The position numbers were made by a program, and so were the translations under genes. From Methylorubrum aminovorans (lineage in GTDB: Bacteria; Pseudomonadota; Alphaproteobacteria; Rhizobiales; Beijerinckiaceae), in the NCBI RefSeq assembly GCF_022179725.1, contig NZ_BPRC01000010.1:62001-126000 (forward strand): a stretch of DNA of 64,000 bases. Reading direction: 5' to 3'. The notes below the pieces were generated by a model that was given only the letters and a program-made list of their open reading frames with translations, did not search any database and had not been told where the DNA came from. Position 1 is the first letter of the stretch. Every line of letters starts with the position of its first letter. Positions 52,701 through 59,870 of this stretch are shown piece after piece.

Positions 52701-54868
52701 GCGGCCCGGCGCAGCGTCTCGGCAGCCTCGGCGAAGCGCGCGGCGACCGCGGCGGCCTGTGCCTTCGCGGCGCCGGAGGTCTCCTCTGCGGTGTGCAGCA
52801 TCCGCGCGGTGGATTCGGCGGTGCGCTCGGCGAGCAGGCCGCCCACGGTCTCGATGGCCTCGCGCAGGCGGCGCTCCAGGGTCTCGACGCTGGCGCCGAC
52901 GCTCTCGGTCGCGGCCTCGGTGTTGCGGCGGATGCCGTCATGAGCGGCAGCGGCCCGAGCGTCGAGGTCGTCGCCCAACCGGGCCACGGTCTCGCGCAGG
53001 CGCTCGGCGGTGCCGGAGGCCTTCGCGGCGAAGGACGAGCCGAGCCCGGCAAGCGCCCCCTCGACGGTGGCGGCGGCCTGCGCCGCGCGGTCGTTCATCA
53101 GCCCGGCGACGCGCTCGCCCGCCGCGTCGAGGTTCGAGGCCAGAGCGCCACCCTGGACGGTGATGACGTCTTCGACGCGGGAGGCTGAAGCCTCGATGCG
53201 GCCGGCCAATTCGAGTCCGCGGTCGTCCATGGTCTCGGCCGCGCGGGTGGCGGAGGCCAGGAACGCCTCGCGCACGCCGTCGATGCGGGCGGAGAAGTTG
53301 TCGGCGACGCTGCCGGCGGCGAGCGCAAGCGCCGCCTGCGCGTCGCGCCCACGGCCCTCGATCAGTTCGGACACGCCGGTGCCGGCGGCCTCGATCTCGG
53401 TGCGGAGCAAGGCACCGCGGGCGGCGATGTCCTCGGAGATCGCCGCGCCCGTGGCGGCAAAGTGGCGGCTCAGACCCTCGCCGGTCTCGGCGAAGCGGGC
53501 GGTGATCGCGCCGCCGGTCTGGGCGAAGCGCTCGGTCAGCTCGGTCCCGCGCGACAGGAACGCCTCTTCCAGGCCCTTGGTCGAGCGTTCGAAGGTCTCG
53601 CGGACGGCGCCGCCCTGGCGGTCGAGCGCCTCGATCAGGCCGGTACCGGTCTCGGACAGGGATTGCGCGACGGCGCCGGCATTGTCGGCCAGCGTGCGGG
53701 TCAGCGCCCCGCCGGTGCGTTCGAAGGCCTGCGTCACCTCGTCGGCGCGCTGCTGCAGCGCGCTGGTCAGGTTGGTGCCGATCTCCTCCAGGCCGCCGCG
53801 CACGCCCTCGCTGGTGGCGGTGAGCTGGCGGATCAGGTCGTCGCCTCGCGTCGAGACGTTGCCGACTACCCGCTCGCCGACTTCGCCCAGCGCCGTGGTG
53901 ATCGCCTCGCCGCGGGCGTCGAGCGCGCCCGTGACGCGCTCGCCCGCGCCGTTGATCGCCGCGACGATGCGCTCGGCCGCGCCCTCCAGCTCGCTCGACA
54001 GGTTCTCGTGCGAGCCGGTGATCGCCCCGCGCACCCGGTCGGCGCTGCCGACGATGGATTCACGCTGGGCGATCAGCTCGTCGACGAGGCTGCGGATGCG
54101 GATCTCGTTGTCGGAATAGGCCCGCTCCAGGGTCGAAATCTCGCCGCGCACCAGGGTTTCGAGTTCGCCCGCGCGGGCCAGCGCCCGCTCCACGCCGTCG
54201 CCGACGGCGGCGACCTCGCGGCGCACGGTCTGCGACATCGTGAGCACGGCATCCGTCGAGAAGCTCTCCGGCTCGGCGAGCCGGATCGCCACCTCGCCGA
54301 CGGCACGGGCGACGAGGCGCATCTCGTGGGCGCGCACCGCCAGCATCGCCGTGATGAGGAACAGCACGATCGGCCCGGCGATGGCGGTGGCCACCACCGC
54401 CGCCTGAAGCGCGGTGAGCCCGGTGATGAACGCTTTCAGGTCGCCGCCGGACTGGTTCCAGGCGAGCGCCACGAGGCCGTTGAGCCAGAAGAAGGAGGCG
54501 ACCGCCGCGACGAGGTACGGCTTGCGCGAGGGCCGCACCCGAAGGGTCTGCTGCAGGATGCCGATGTTCTGGCGGTCGTCGTTGGCCACGAGCGAGCGGT
54601 CGGGCGGCAGCAGGCCGCCCTCGCGACGCGAGCGGCCGCGCTCCGGCAGGGGAAGCTCCGAGGCGGCGGGATCGATGTCGAGGTTCGGGGTGCGGCGTCC
54701 CCCGGCCTCGGAAAAGGGATCGGCCAGCAGGTCGCCGTCGCCGACATCGGGCAGCCGGGGCTCGACGCGGGCGGTCTCGCCCGGCGCCGGGATGTCCAGA
54801 TTCAAAGCCTGCTCGATCGCGGAGAGGGCCGCCTCCGCCGGATCCTTCAGCTTTTTCTCGGTGGCCAT
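46739..54868 (-). CDS. Giant coiled-coil membrane protein, growth-pole-ring (GPR/RgsE)-like
   Basis: 2709 residues from ATG 54868 (GAGGG 5 bases upstream). Short acidic N-tail, two membrane helices (about 118-137 YLVAAVASFFWLNGLVALAW; about 152-178), then about 2250 residues of Ala/Glu/Arg/Asp-rich predicted coiled coil made of tandem repeats. An Ala/Pro-rich linker leads to a conserved-looking C-terminal domain (last 110 residues, SVEFWQRYRRGDTNLFDGRL, GRQTFEQIQRRYRSD). Length, topology and apolipoprotein-like repeats fit GPR of Agrobacterium and RgsE of Sinorhizobium, which form a ring at the growing pole in Rhizobiales. Probably organises polar growth. Long open frames on the opposite strand are shadows of its GC-rich repeats. 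Confidence 0.83.
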   Translation of the reverse strand: MATEKKLKDPAEAALSAIEQALNLDIPAPGETARVEPRLPDVGDGDLLADPFSEAGGRRTPNLDIDPAASELPLPERGRSRREGGLLPPDRSLVANDDRQNIGILQQTLRVRPSRKPYLVAAVASFFWLNGLVALAWNQSGGDLKAFITGLTALQAAVVATAIAGPIVLFLITAMLAVRAHEMRLVARAVGEVAIRLAEPESFSTDAVLTMSQTVRREVAAVGDGVERALARAGELETLVRGEISTLERAYSDNEIRIRSLVDELIAQRESIVGSADRVRGAITGSHENLSSELEGAAERIVAAINGAGERVTGALDARGEAITTALGEVGERVVGNVSTRGDDLIRQLTATSEGVRGGLEEIGTNLTSALQQRADEVTQAFERTGGALTRTLADNAGAVAQSLSETGTGLIEALDRQGGAVRETFERSTKGLEEAFLSRGTELTERFAQTGGAITARFAETGEGLSRHFAATGAAISEDIAARGALLRTEIEAAGTGVSELIEGRGRDAQAALALAAGSVADNFSARIDGVREAFLASATRAAETMDDRGLELAGRIEASASRVEDVITVQGGALASNLDAAGERVAGLMNDRAAQAAATVEGALAGLGSSFAAKASGTAERLRETVARLGDDLDARAAAAHDGIRRNTEAATESVGASVETLERRLREAIETVGGLLAERTAESTARMLHTAEETSGAAKAQAAAVAARFAEAAETLRRAADEAAAAVETRSDDVVGRFQAAAERVGGELGSRSESASQTLHAAIQRMADELTARSAEATGALALAAAHAGGEISNRTDQSMQSLQDLLRQVADEIAVRGSEASVALSLAAAQAGGDIGSRADQSAQGLRALLDQVREEIDGRSAEVTQALARTAERVGGEVGTRTEESLRTLRDALDRIGDELSARSLEATAVLGRAAEQASGAVGSRTETSLRSLQETLIRMGDELSARSAEATAALAQAAEQAGGEVGTRTESALETLRETLRRLGDEVAARGDATAQALSRTADGVGSELEARLGALEEGFDRHGRGAAALIASQSDEAQARLEGAGREVALAIAGHASQVGDALHRSHAAFVETADGRARAVEEALGSRLAVLQETIARGDILADRIAGNAQSLGHTLDSRLAEIDRIIAVQGNALADSLAERARLASETVESRIGEMESLSAKRAAEIGESFAALVGHVDTRLGARANALNETLVLRTSEIARTLDEGNRILGESLDRRIEGSAQDIADRGRAVGDVLAARAAEIAERLEQTTQDLARRLDEGAERLDTGVVARLDTLSGTLEERTRHLDESFGIQALEAVRLIESRTRTIDGELTGRIRDLVALLERRGGLAVEALGGHVEALARLFDERAESLNHLFDERGFALVADLDQRSRATVEGLEGRLSDITGALEQGGASLGALLDRRGTTLLAALRDLVGQVDGLLGEGAGRLGSALDSRADEIRTLLDSRADDLRGLMEGSAGRVRGELEAGFGAFETVLEERLRTVRDLLDARSNEIRDTFDHRTDDLRGLMEGGAGQVRGAFDANLGALERVLEERLHTVRDLLDARSSEIRDTLDTRTGELRGLVDGSAGRVRGEFETGLDALRAALEEPARTVQDLLDSRAGEIRAMLDARGDDLRTTLDERARTVQDILDHRTGEIRGLLDGHAGRLDEGFQGRILPLQAALTEGARQFVETLEGGIGRAAGEVDTRTRSLAALFDERLGVLGGIVDGRGQQVAQTVEERTQELVRLFDEFHARLGALVDERSTALTGRLDGQTQAMAALFDERMQSLDGLVETRGGAFAQLVERQAAALAQTVDSRSEDFTARIDARLRAFATVVASRANALADAFDERQDAYAALVDEGMARMTTALDERARQHVAQFETVEERQKAVAALVEAGTDRIAAALDERARQQAALTEAFDGQRDAYASLIQQGTARMVAALEERARHHAAQAETVEERQRAVARLIEEGTARLVAALDERAERQAAFTEAFDGQRDAYASLIEQGTARMVSALEERARRHAVLAEAFDRQKEAYAALIDGGTARMVAALDERAQRQAALAETLDERQGAYASLVEDGIIRMGRMLEERAHRHAAEVQTRVAALAETMEQRNAALARLIDGPAAALADALAEREQSLDRLIADKGTPLVEALRERTDAIVVRTVESAQALRAALDEGAAASADTIAQANERVRRDVAGFLSRIENANDGLKDLVGGASENLAAVEQGLAARVEQIQSALDRVAADTAQASDRVSTQVVALREASQGALAQASDLAETLDARGRALVEHTGTHVGALSQAAGTLEAVEGRLAESLTNRQAVIEAALARLEERSQAIEAQTGRFGSVVEETLRAAEARARELSESVARAAREAGTAVAGDFERLRSGADEESARTAGAVRSAIEAASAKMMESFAAASGQFGDSVARMNAMAAEIRRELDATRADLQRGVLDLPRETQDATGEMRRVVAEQIDALNELAALVARSNRSVDVAQPAAQARGAEQRRTAEGGRAASAPVAAPQPAPAPARAAAPTAVRPQAAAPAPARPASPAAAPAGAQTPVQGRPGTRDNRGWLSDLLTRASLDDDGAEAIPAPAPAPETKGPVERISLDAISTDIARMVDHQASVEFWQRYRRGDTNLFDGRLYTAQGRQTFEQIQRRYRSDAEFRRTVDRYVGEFERLLGEVTKNDRDTKRADAYLTSETGKVYTMLAHASGRFDEA
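48630..49320. repeat. 108-bp (36-residue) tandem repeats inside the giant gene
   Basis: Unit type (A)LDERARRHAVLAEAFDRQ-KEAYAALIDGGTARMVA. The same codon position recurs at 48736, 48844, 48952 and 49060, spacing exactly 108 bases. About six units with moderate divergence; they would extend the coiled coil by a fixed step. Confidence 0.8.
49900..50530. repeat. 162-bp (54-residue) tandem repeats inside the giant gene
   Basis: Unit type RTVRDLLDARSNEIRDTFDH followed by a DLRGLMEGxAGxVRGxF segment. Matching positions near 50150, 50311 and 50473 are spaced about 162 bases. Three good units plus degenerate ones toward 49900. Confidence 0.75.
51815..52640. repeat. 132-bp (44-residue) tandem repeats inside the giant gene
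   Basis: Unit type GGEVGTRTESALETLRETLR followed by RLGDELSARSAEATAALAQA. Unit positions near 52608, 52477, 52345, 52213, 52081 and 51949 are spaced 132 bases; six clear units. Confidence 0.8.
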
Positions 54869-55230
54869 GCAACCCTCGTACGCATCGCCGTCCAGTGCGG
54901 AGCTCGCGCTCTCCGCAATGGAGACGGATTTACCCGACGTCCCACGGAACTTTAGTCCCTGGGAACCCGCACCCGATACCCGATCGGCCCGGCGCACCCA
55001 AGAAACCTTAACGGAATGGTTACCAAGCCGGGTCCCGTGATCCGGCATATGGCCCAAGTTCTGACGCCTGCAGCGCTAAACCGGTACGCCTCGGGCCGCC
55101 CTGCGCTGTGGATAGCCCGCGCCGCCCACAGGCAGCTCGCCGCGCCGAGCCCGTTTTCCGCGGAGCCGGGCGGATCGGACGACCGTTGCAACCCCGAATG
55201 TCGATCAGAAAGCGGACGAAGAGAACGGAC
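54869..55230. other. 362-base divergent promoter region
   Basis: Lies between the starts of the giant gene (minus) and the Hpt gene (plus). A small A+T-richer patch around 55000-55025 (TTAACGGAATGGTTACC) is the best promoter candidate. No gene is supported; ATG 55198 is in frame with the Hpt gene but has no ribosome-binding site. Confidence 0.5.
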
Positions 55231-55575
55231 GTGGACCTTGAGAAACACCCCGCCCCTCTGCTCGACCACGCGCATCTCGAGGCGCAGACCTTCGGCGACG
55301 CAGATCTCGCGCGCGAGGTGCTGAGCCTGTTCGAGGACCAGTGTCGCCGGCTGCTGCCGACGCTCGCGGAGGAGGAGCGCCCGGCCGAAGACCGGGCCGA
55401 CCTCGCCCACACCCTCAAGGGTGCGGCCCTGGGCGTCGGGGCGATGCGGGTCGCGGAGGCGAGCGCGACGGTCGAGGCGGGGCTTCGCGCCGACGGCAGG
55501 GCCGATCTCGAAGCCCTGCGAAGCGCCGCGGCGCAGACGCTGGAAGCGCTCGGCGCCTCCGGCCCGGCGGCGTGA
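55231..55575 (+). CDS. Hpt (histidine phosphotransfer) domain protein
   Basis: 114 residues from GTG 55231 (GAAGAG 7 bases upstream; ATG 55198 is an alternative). A four-helix Hpt module with the phospho-accepting His60 in [14 protein letters not shown]. It relays phosphate between a hybrid kinase and a response regulator; neither partner is encoded nearby. Location beside a polar-growth gene is suggestive of a cell-cycle or polarity phosphorelay, but that is only inference. Confidence 0.85.
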   Translation: MDLEKHPAPLLDHAHLEAQTFGDADLAREVLSLFEDQCRRLLPTLAEEERPAEDRADLAHTLKGAALGVGAMRVAEASATVEAGLRADGRADLEALRSAAAQTLEALGASGPAA

Positions 55576-55819
55576 GCGGCCGGGACTCCGGCCGGGGCCG
55601 CCGATCCTCGCGCTCGCACGCCCGGGTCAGCAACCAGCGGGCGGCGATCCGGGCATTCGGTGGAGGGCAGCCAGACACGCCCCTCTCGCCAGCGTGCCCG
55701 TCGGCGCGACGGAAAAGCGCCCGCTTCCCGCTTGCATTCTGGCGCCGCCGCCCGCAAGCAGGCGCCACGCCGCCCCTCGAAGGATCGCAGGCGGACGCCG
55801 ACACGTCCCGGAGCAAGGT

Positions 55820-56140
55820 ATGCCCAAGATCACCTACGTCGATCACGCCGGCACGGCCCGCACGATCGATGGTGAGGTCGGCTCGACCGTCATGGAGACG
55901 GCGATCCGCAACAACGTTCCGGGCATCGATGCCGAGTGCGGCGGGGCCTGCGCCTGCGCCACCTGCCACGTCTACGTGGACGAGGCCTGGGCCGACAAGG
56001 TCGGGCCGGCCGAGCCGATGGAGCAGGACATGCTCGACTTCGCCTCGGACGTGCGCGCCACCTCGCGCCTGTGCTGCCAGATCCGCGTGACGCCCGAACT
56101 CGACGGCCTCGTCGTGACGACCCCGGCCCGTCAGGGCTGA
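55820..56140 (+). CDS. [2Fe-2S] ferredoxin, adrenodoxin type
   Basis: 106 residues with GGAG 6 bases upstream. Cluster ligands C40-x5-C46-x2-C49 ([15 protein letters not shown]) and the distant Cys in [19 protein letters not shown], the vertebrate-type/FdxE pattern. Begins [20 protein letters not shown]. Electron carrier, for example to cytochrome P450 or other monooxygenases or to Fe-S assembly; no partner gene is adjacent. The 244 bases before it hold no gene. Confidence 0.93.
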   Translation: MPKITYVDHAGTARTIDGEVGSTVMETAIRNNVPGIDAECGGACACATCHVYVDEAWADKVGPAEPMEQDMLDFASDVRATSRLCCQIRVTPELDGLVVTTPARQG

Positions 56141-56155
56141 AGCCCTGCCTCGGGG

Positions 56156-56617
56156 GTGCGCCGCCCGGTGGCTTCCGTTCTCGCGATCCTGCTGTTCCTG
56201 CCCGTCCCGCTTCTGCAAGGGCTGGGCTATACGGGAACCTGCACGCAGAACGACATCGATCCCTTCCTGACCGGCGCGGTTCTGAGCCTCCCCTTCGGGA
56301 CCGCATCCCTCGGGCTCGCATGGCGTTCGCGGCGCCGCGCGCGAAGCCATCCCGAGGCAGGCGCGTCTTGGCTTATCTGTCTGACGAGCCTCGTCCTGGC
56401 CTGCCTCGGCGCGCTCGTCCTGCTGATGAACGCAGATCTCGCGCGGGATACACTGTTGTTCGGACGCTCGCCTTGCGGCGCCGAGCACAGCCAGGCAGCG
56501 TTCGAACCGGAGCATGTCGTGATCGGTGCCGTCTACGGCGCCATGCCGCTCGCGGTCCTCGTCACAGCCCTGGCGGCCTTCCGGGCGGCCCGGTCCGCCA
56601 CCGCTCGGCGAGCCTGA
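56156..56617 (+). CDS. Small membrane protein, unknown
   Basis: 153 residues from GTG 56156 (GTG 56168 behind GGGGG is an alternative). Four predicted membrane helices: ASVLAILLFLPVPLLQGLGY, FLTGAVLSLPFGTASLGLAW, WLICLTSLVLACLGALVLLM and VIGAVYGAMPLAVLVTALAA. Three cysteines in predicted loops (GTCTQND, SPCGAEH). No family recognised. Convergent with the VWA gene. Confidence 0.6.
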   Translation: MRRPVASVLAILLFLPVPLLQGLGYTGTCTQNDIDPFLTGAVLSLPFGTASLGLAWRSRRRARSHPEAGASWLICLTSLVLACLGALVLLMNADLARDTLLFGRSPCGAEHSQAAFEPEHVVIGAVYGAMPLAVLVTALAAFRAARSATARRA

Positions 56618-56658
56618 CCCGGACGGACGGCTTCGGCGGCCGACGCTGACGGCGTCGC

Positions 56659-57834
56659 CTATCGCAGCAGGGCCCGCATCGCCCCGTCCAACCCTTCGAG
56701 CGTCAGCGGGAACATCCGGTCGGAGAAGATCCGGCGGACCATGCCGATCGACTGCGTGTAGGCCCAGTGCTCGGCCGGAACGGGGTTGAGCCAGACCGCC
56801 TTCGGGAAGTGATCGAGGACGCGGCCGAGCCAGACCTCGCCCGCCTCCTCGTTCCAGTGCTCCACCGAACCGCCGGGATGGGCGATCTCGTAGGGGCTCA
56901 TGGAGGCGTCGCCCACGAACACCACCCGGTAGTCGGACGGGTAGGTGCGGATCACGTCGAGAAGCGAGATGCGCTCGTCGTGACGGCGATGGTTCTCGGT
57001 CCACACCGCCTCGTAGGGGCAGTTGTGGAAGTAGTAGTGCGCGAAGTGCTTGAACTCGGAGCGCGCCGCCGAAAAAAGCTCCTCGGCGAGCTCCACGTGC
57101 CAATCCATCGAGCCGCCGACATCGAGGAAGAGCAGCACCTTCACGGCGTTGCGCCGTTCGGGACGCAGCCTCACATCGATGAAGCCCTTGCGCGCGCTCT
57201 CGCGGATGGTGCCATCGAGGTCGAGTTCCTCGGCCGCTCCCGTGCGGGCGAAGCGGCGCAGGCGCCGCAGGGCCACCCGCATCGAGCGGGTGCCGAGTTC
57301 GCGGGAATCATCGAGATCCTTGAACTCGCGCCGGTCCCACACCTTCACCGCGCGGAAGTTGCGGTTGCCGTCCTGGCCGATGCGGATGCCCTCCGGATTG
57401 TAGCCGTAGGCGCCGAAGGGCGAGGTGCCCCCGGTCCCGATCCATTTCGAACCGCCCTGATGACGCCCCTTCTGCTCGGCGAGACGCTGCTTCAGGGTCT
57501 CGAACAGCTTGTCCCAGCCGAGCGCCTTCAACTCGGCCTTCTCCTCCTCGGTCAGATATTTCTCGGCGAGCTTGCGCAGCCACTCTTCCGGGATGGCGGC
57601 GGGCTCGACCGCCTCGCCGAGCGTCTCCAGCCCCTTGAAGACCGAGGCGAAGACCCGGTCGAACCGGTCGAGGTTGGACTCGTCCTTCACCAGCACCGTG
57701 CGGGCGAGGAAGTAGAATTCCTCCACCCGCTTGTCGGCGAGGTCGCGCTCCATCGCCTGGAGTAGGGTAAGGTATTCGCGCAGGGACACCGGAACGCGGG
57801 CCTCGCGCAGACCCGTGAAGAATTGCAGCAGCAT
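56659..57834 (-). CDS. VWA-domain protein, CoxE-like
   Basis: 391 residues from ATG 57834. N-terminal helical region of the CoxE type (MLLQFFTGLREARVPVSLRE; then a charged middle segment with GTSPFGAYGYNPEGIRIGQD) and a C-terminal von Willebrand A domain. The MIDAS motif reads LLFLDVGGSMDWH (DxGxS, a common variant in this group), with VVFVGDASMSPYE downstream. These proteins normally work with a MoxR-type AAA+ ATPase in metalloenzyme or complex maturation; no MoxR gene lies next to it here. Confidence 0.88.
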   Translation of the reverse strand: MLLQFFTGLREARVPVSLREYLTLLQAMERDLADKRVEEFYFLARTVLVKDESNLDRFDRVFASVFKGLETLGEAVEPAAIPEEWLRKLAEKYLTEEEKAELKALGWDKLFETLKQRLAEQKGRHQGGSKWIGTGGTSPFGAYGYNPEGIRIGQDGNRNFRAVKVWDRREFKDLDDSRELGTRSMRVALRRLRRFARTGAAEELDLDGTIRESARKGFIDVRLRPERRNAVKVLLFLDVGGSMDWHVELAEELFSAARSEFKHFAHYYFHNCPYEAVWTENHRRHDERISLLDVIRTYPSDYRVVFVGDASMSPYEIAHPGGSVEHWNEEAGEVWLGRVLDHFPKAVWLNPVPAEHWAYTQSIGMVRRIFSDRMFPLTLEGLDGAMRALLR

Positions 57835-58082
57835 GGGACCTACACGCCCGAGCCCGGCCGGCGGGTCAAGCCGGACGCTCTCTCGCCGGTCGCAGCACGG
57901 CACCGCTCCGTCGTCCGGAAGCCGACCAGGACGACATGGGCGAAATCTTCGGCACCTGTGGACGACGCCGGTTTCCAGTGGATATCGCCCGGTATCGCCT
58001 TTGCGCATGAGGAACAACCGTCATCTCAGCGGACCTAAGGTGCGTCGCGCAATGCAGGATGAGTCCGTGACTTGACGATTGG

Positions 58083-58499
58083 ATGGACGCCATGCCCGTG
58101 GTCTTGCGGTCTCTGAGCGATTTCAAGAAATTTCTCCGCAAGCCCGGGGCGACCCTGCAGATCGTCCAGAACACCTTCGTCGATCGGCAGGACGAGGCGT
58201 CCCGCGCCGCCTATCGCCGCAAGGGGCTCTTCGAGCCGCGGACGCTCCGGGCGATGTCGAAGAAGGCCGCCGTCTTCGACGTGAAAGGCCACGACACCAC
58301 GGTCTGGCTCTACTGGGATCGGGGCACCCGCAACTGGCGCTTTTCCGGCGACACCGTCACGGTCCCGCTCAACGCCACCCTGGGACCGCCCGACGCCGTG
58401 GTCTATCGCTGCACACTGCCGACGCAGCCGGGGCGTGGAAGGCAACGCCGCGCGGCCTCCCGGCACGAAGATGATGAGATGACGCGGCCGGGCATGTAA
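58083..58499 (+). CDS. Unknown protein
   Basis: 138 residues (MDAMPVVLRSLSDFKKFLRK...; ATG 58092 is also possible). Globular first 110 residues with KLxxP-type beta/alpha pattern (LQIVQNTFVDRQDEASRAAY, AAVFDVKGHDTTVWLYWDRG) and a charged tail. No family recognised. Flanked by the VWA gene (divergent) and MucR 2. Confidence 0.6.
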   Translation: MDAMPVVLRSLSDFKKFLRKPGATLQIVQNTFVDRQDEASRAAYRRKGLFEPRTLRAMSKKAAVFDVKGHDTTVWLYWDRGTRNWRFSGDTVTVPLNATLGPPDAVVYRCTLPTQPGRGRQRRAASRHEDDEMTRPGM

Positions 58500-58870
58500 A
58501 CACGGCGAACGGCCGCTCAAATCCAGCCACACCGACGGAGAGAGACGGTCCTGAACCTGCCGCAATCCTTGAAAGCGGCGCGCTTCACGGAGCGAGATCA
58601 GCGCCAATCCCGGATTTGCCTCTCACGATTTGTTGAACAGCCGAATCACACCACGCTCATCATGACAATGATCGAACCTCAGCTTGCACGCACCACCTTG
58701 AGACCCCCCAACCTGTCGTCTCATCCGGTCTGATCGTAGACAATATCGACCGGATCGGCACTTTTTCTCGGTTTTGCAGTCGTTTTCCGGGAAAACTCCT
58801 TGATCCGGCCTTGAAACTTTCCCAAATCCTTTTAGCTCACAACAACGAGGGGTTAACAGGATTACGGACA
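58500..58870. other. 371-base A+T-richer region upstream of MucR 2
   Basis: No gene. From about 58615 the sequence is rich in short A/T runs, comparable with the region before MucR 1 at 41080-41516. It probably carries the promoter and possible MucR binding sites; no exact motif shared by the two regions was found by eye. Confidence 0.5.
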
Positions 58871-59407
58871 ATGTCAGAAACAAGTCAGGTCTCACAACAG
58901 GATCACATCGAACTCGCCGCCGATCTCGTCTCGGCTTACGTCTCGAATAACTCGCTGCCTTCGCCCGAACTCCCGGCCCTGATTGTTCAGGTCCATGCTG
59001 CGCTCGTCGCCCTGTCGGCGCCGCAGGTTCAGAAAGAGGAAGAAGTCGAGCGGGCCACGCCGGCCCAGATCAAGAAGTCGATCACGCCGGACGCCTTGAT
59101 CTCCTTCATCGATGGCAAGCCCTACAAGACGCTCAAGCGCCACCTGACGACGCACGGTCTCGATATCGAGGGCTATCGCCGCCGCTACGGCCTGCCAGCC
59201 GACTATCCGACCGTCTCTTCCAACTATTCCGCCGCCCGTTCGGCGCTCGCGAAGGATCTCGGCCTCGGCCAACAGCGTCGCAAGTCGTCCGCGAAGGCCA
59301 CCGAGCCGGCGGACGAAGTCGTCGTGGAAGCACCGGCCGAGCCGCGCCGCAAGAGCGCCGCTTCGGGCGAGGGGCGCAAGACCGGCGGCCGGCGCAAGGC
59401 GGCGTGA
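58871..59407 (+). CDS. MucR/Ros-family regulator 2, lacking zinc-finger cysteines
   Basis: 178 residues from ATG 58871 (AGGA upstream). Same layout as the paralogue at 41517: IELAADLVSAYVSNNSLPSP, LISFIDGKPYKTLKRHLTTH and YRRRYGLPADYPTVSSNYSA, then a basic tail (RRKSAASGEGRKTGGRRKAA). The Cys positions are Ser/Phe, while both His (H91, H95) remain, so it too probably lacks a structural zinc, but differently from paralogue 1. Likely an H-NS-like global repressor. Confidence 0.92.
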   Translation: MSETSQVSQQDHIELAADLVSAYVSNNSLPSPELPALIVQVHAALVALSAPQVQKEEEVERATPAQIKKSITPDALISFIDGKPYKTLKRHLTTHGLDIEGYRRRYGLPADYPTVSSNYSAARSALAKDLGLGQQRRKSSAKATEPADEVVVEAPAEPRRKSAASGEGRKTGGRRKAA

Positions 59408-59870
59408 CAGCAAGGCTTGAACCGGCAGGGTCATTTTCTCTGCCGGTCGGCTCGATTTCATCACCGCGCAGATGGTTCGGTGAAGCAAAGCTTTCGGTCG
59501 TCCAGACCTGGGACGACCTGATGATCCTGTCCGGCTCCACGCCGCAGATCCGCACGCCAATTCACGTCGTCTCAGCGCCGATCCCGGGCCAGAAACGCGG
59601 AGTCGCGGCCTCCGATCATTCGGCCGTCATGTCGCGGCCACCCCGCAGAAGCCGAAAGCGATCTGCGATGCGAGGTCGATCGCAGCTCCGCGCCCGGTCG
59701 CGGACGGTACGGCTCCCGGCGTACCGCTTCAGACCCGGTTACGCTCGTCTGTTTCCCGGAACGAGCGGGCTTCGGGTGACAGCGGCCGGGCGGCCTCGAA
59801 GTACGAGCCTGCCCAACTCACAGCCACACGGCCCTTCCGGTCAACCGCCGCTTGCGTCCGCGCCGGCCCC
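59408..59870. other. 463-base region between convergent MucR 2 and sigma-factor genes
   Basis: Starts with an 8-bp hairpin ACCGGCAG/CTGCCGGT (59421-59447, T-rich loop) that may end the MucR transcript. The rest has a frame open on the plus strand without ribosome-binding site or similarity. I see nothing else. Confidence 0.5.
59421..59447 (+). terminator. Hairpin after MucR 2
   Basis: Perfect 8-bp stem ACCGGCAG / CTGCCGGT with an 11-base loop, 13 bases past the stop codon; no U-tract. Confidence 0.4.
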
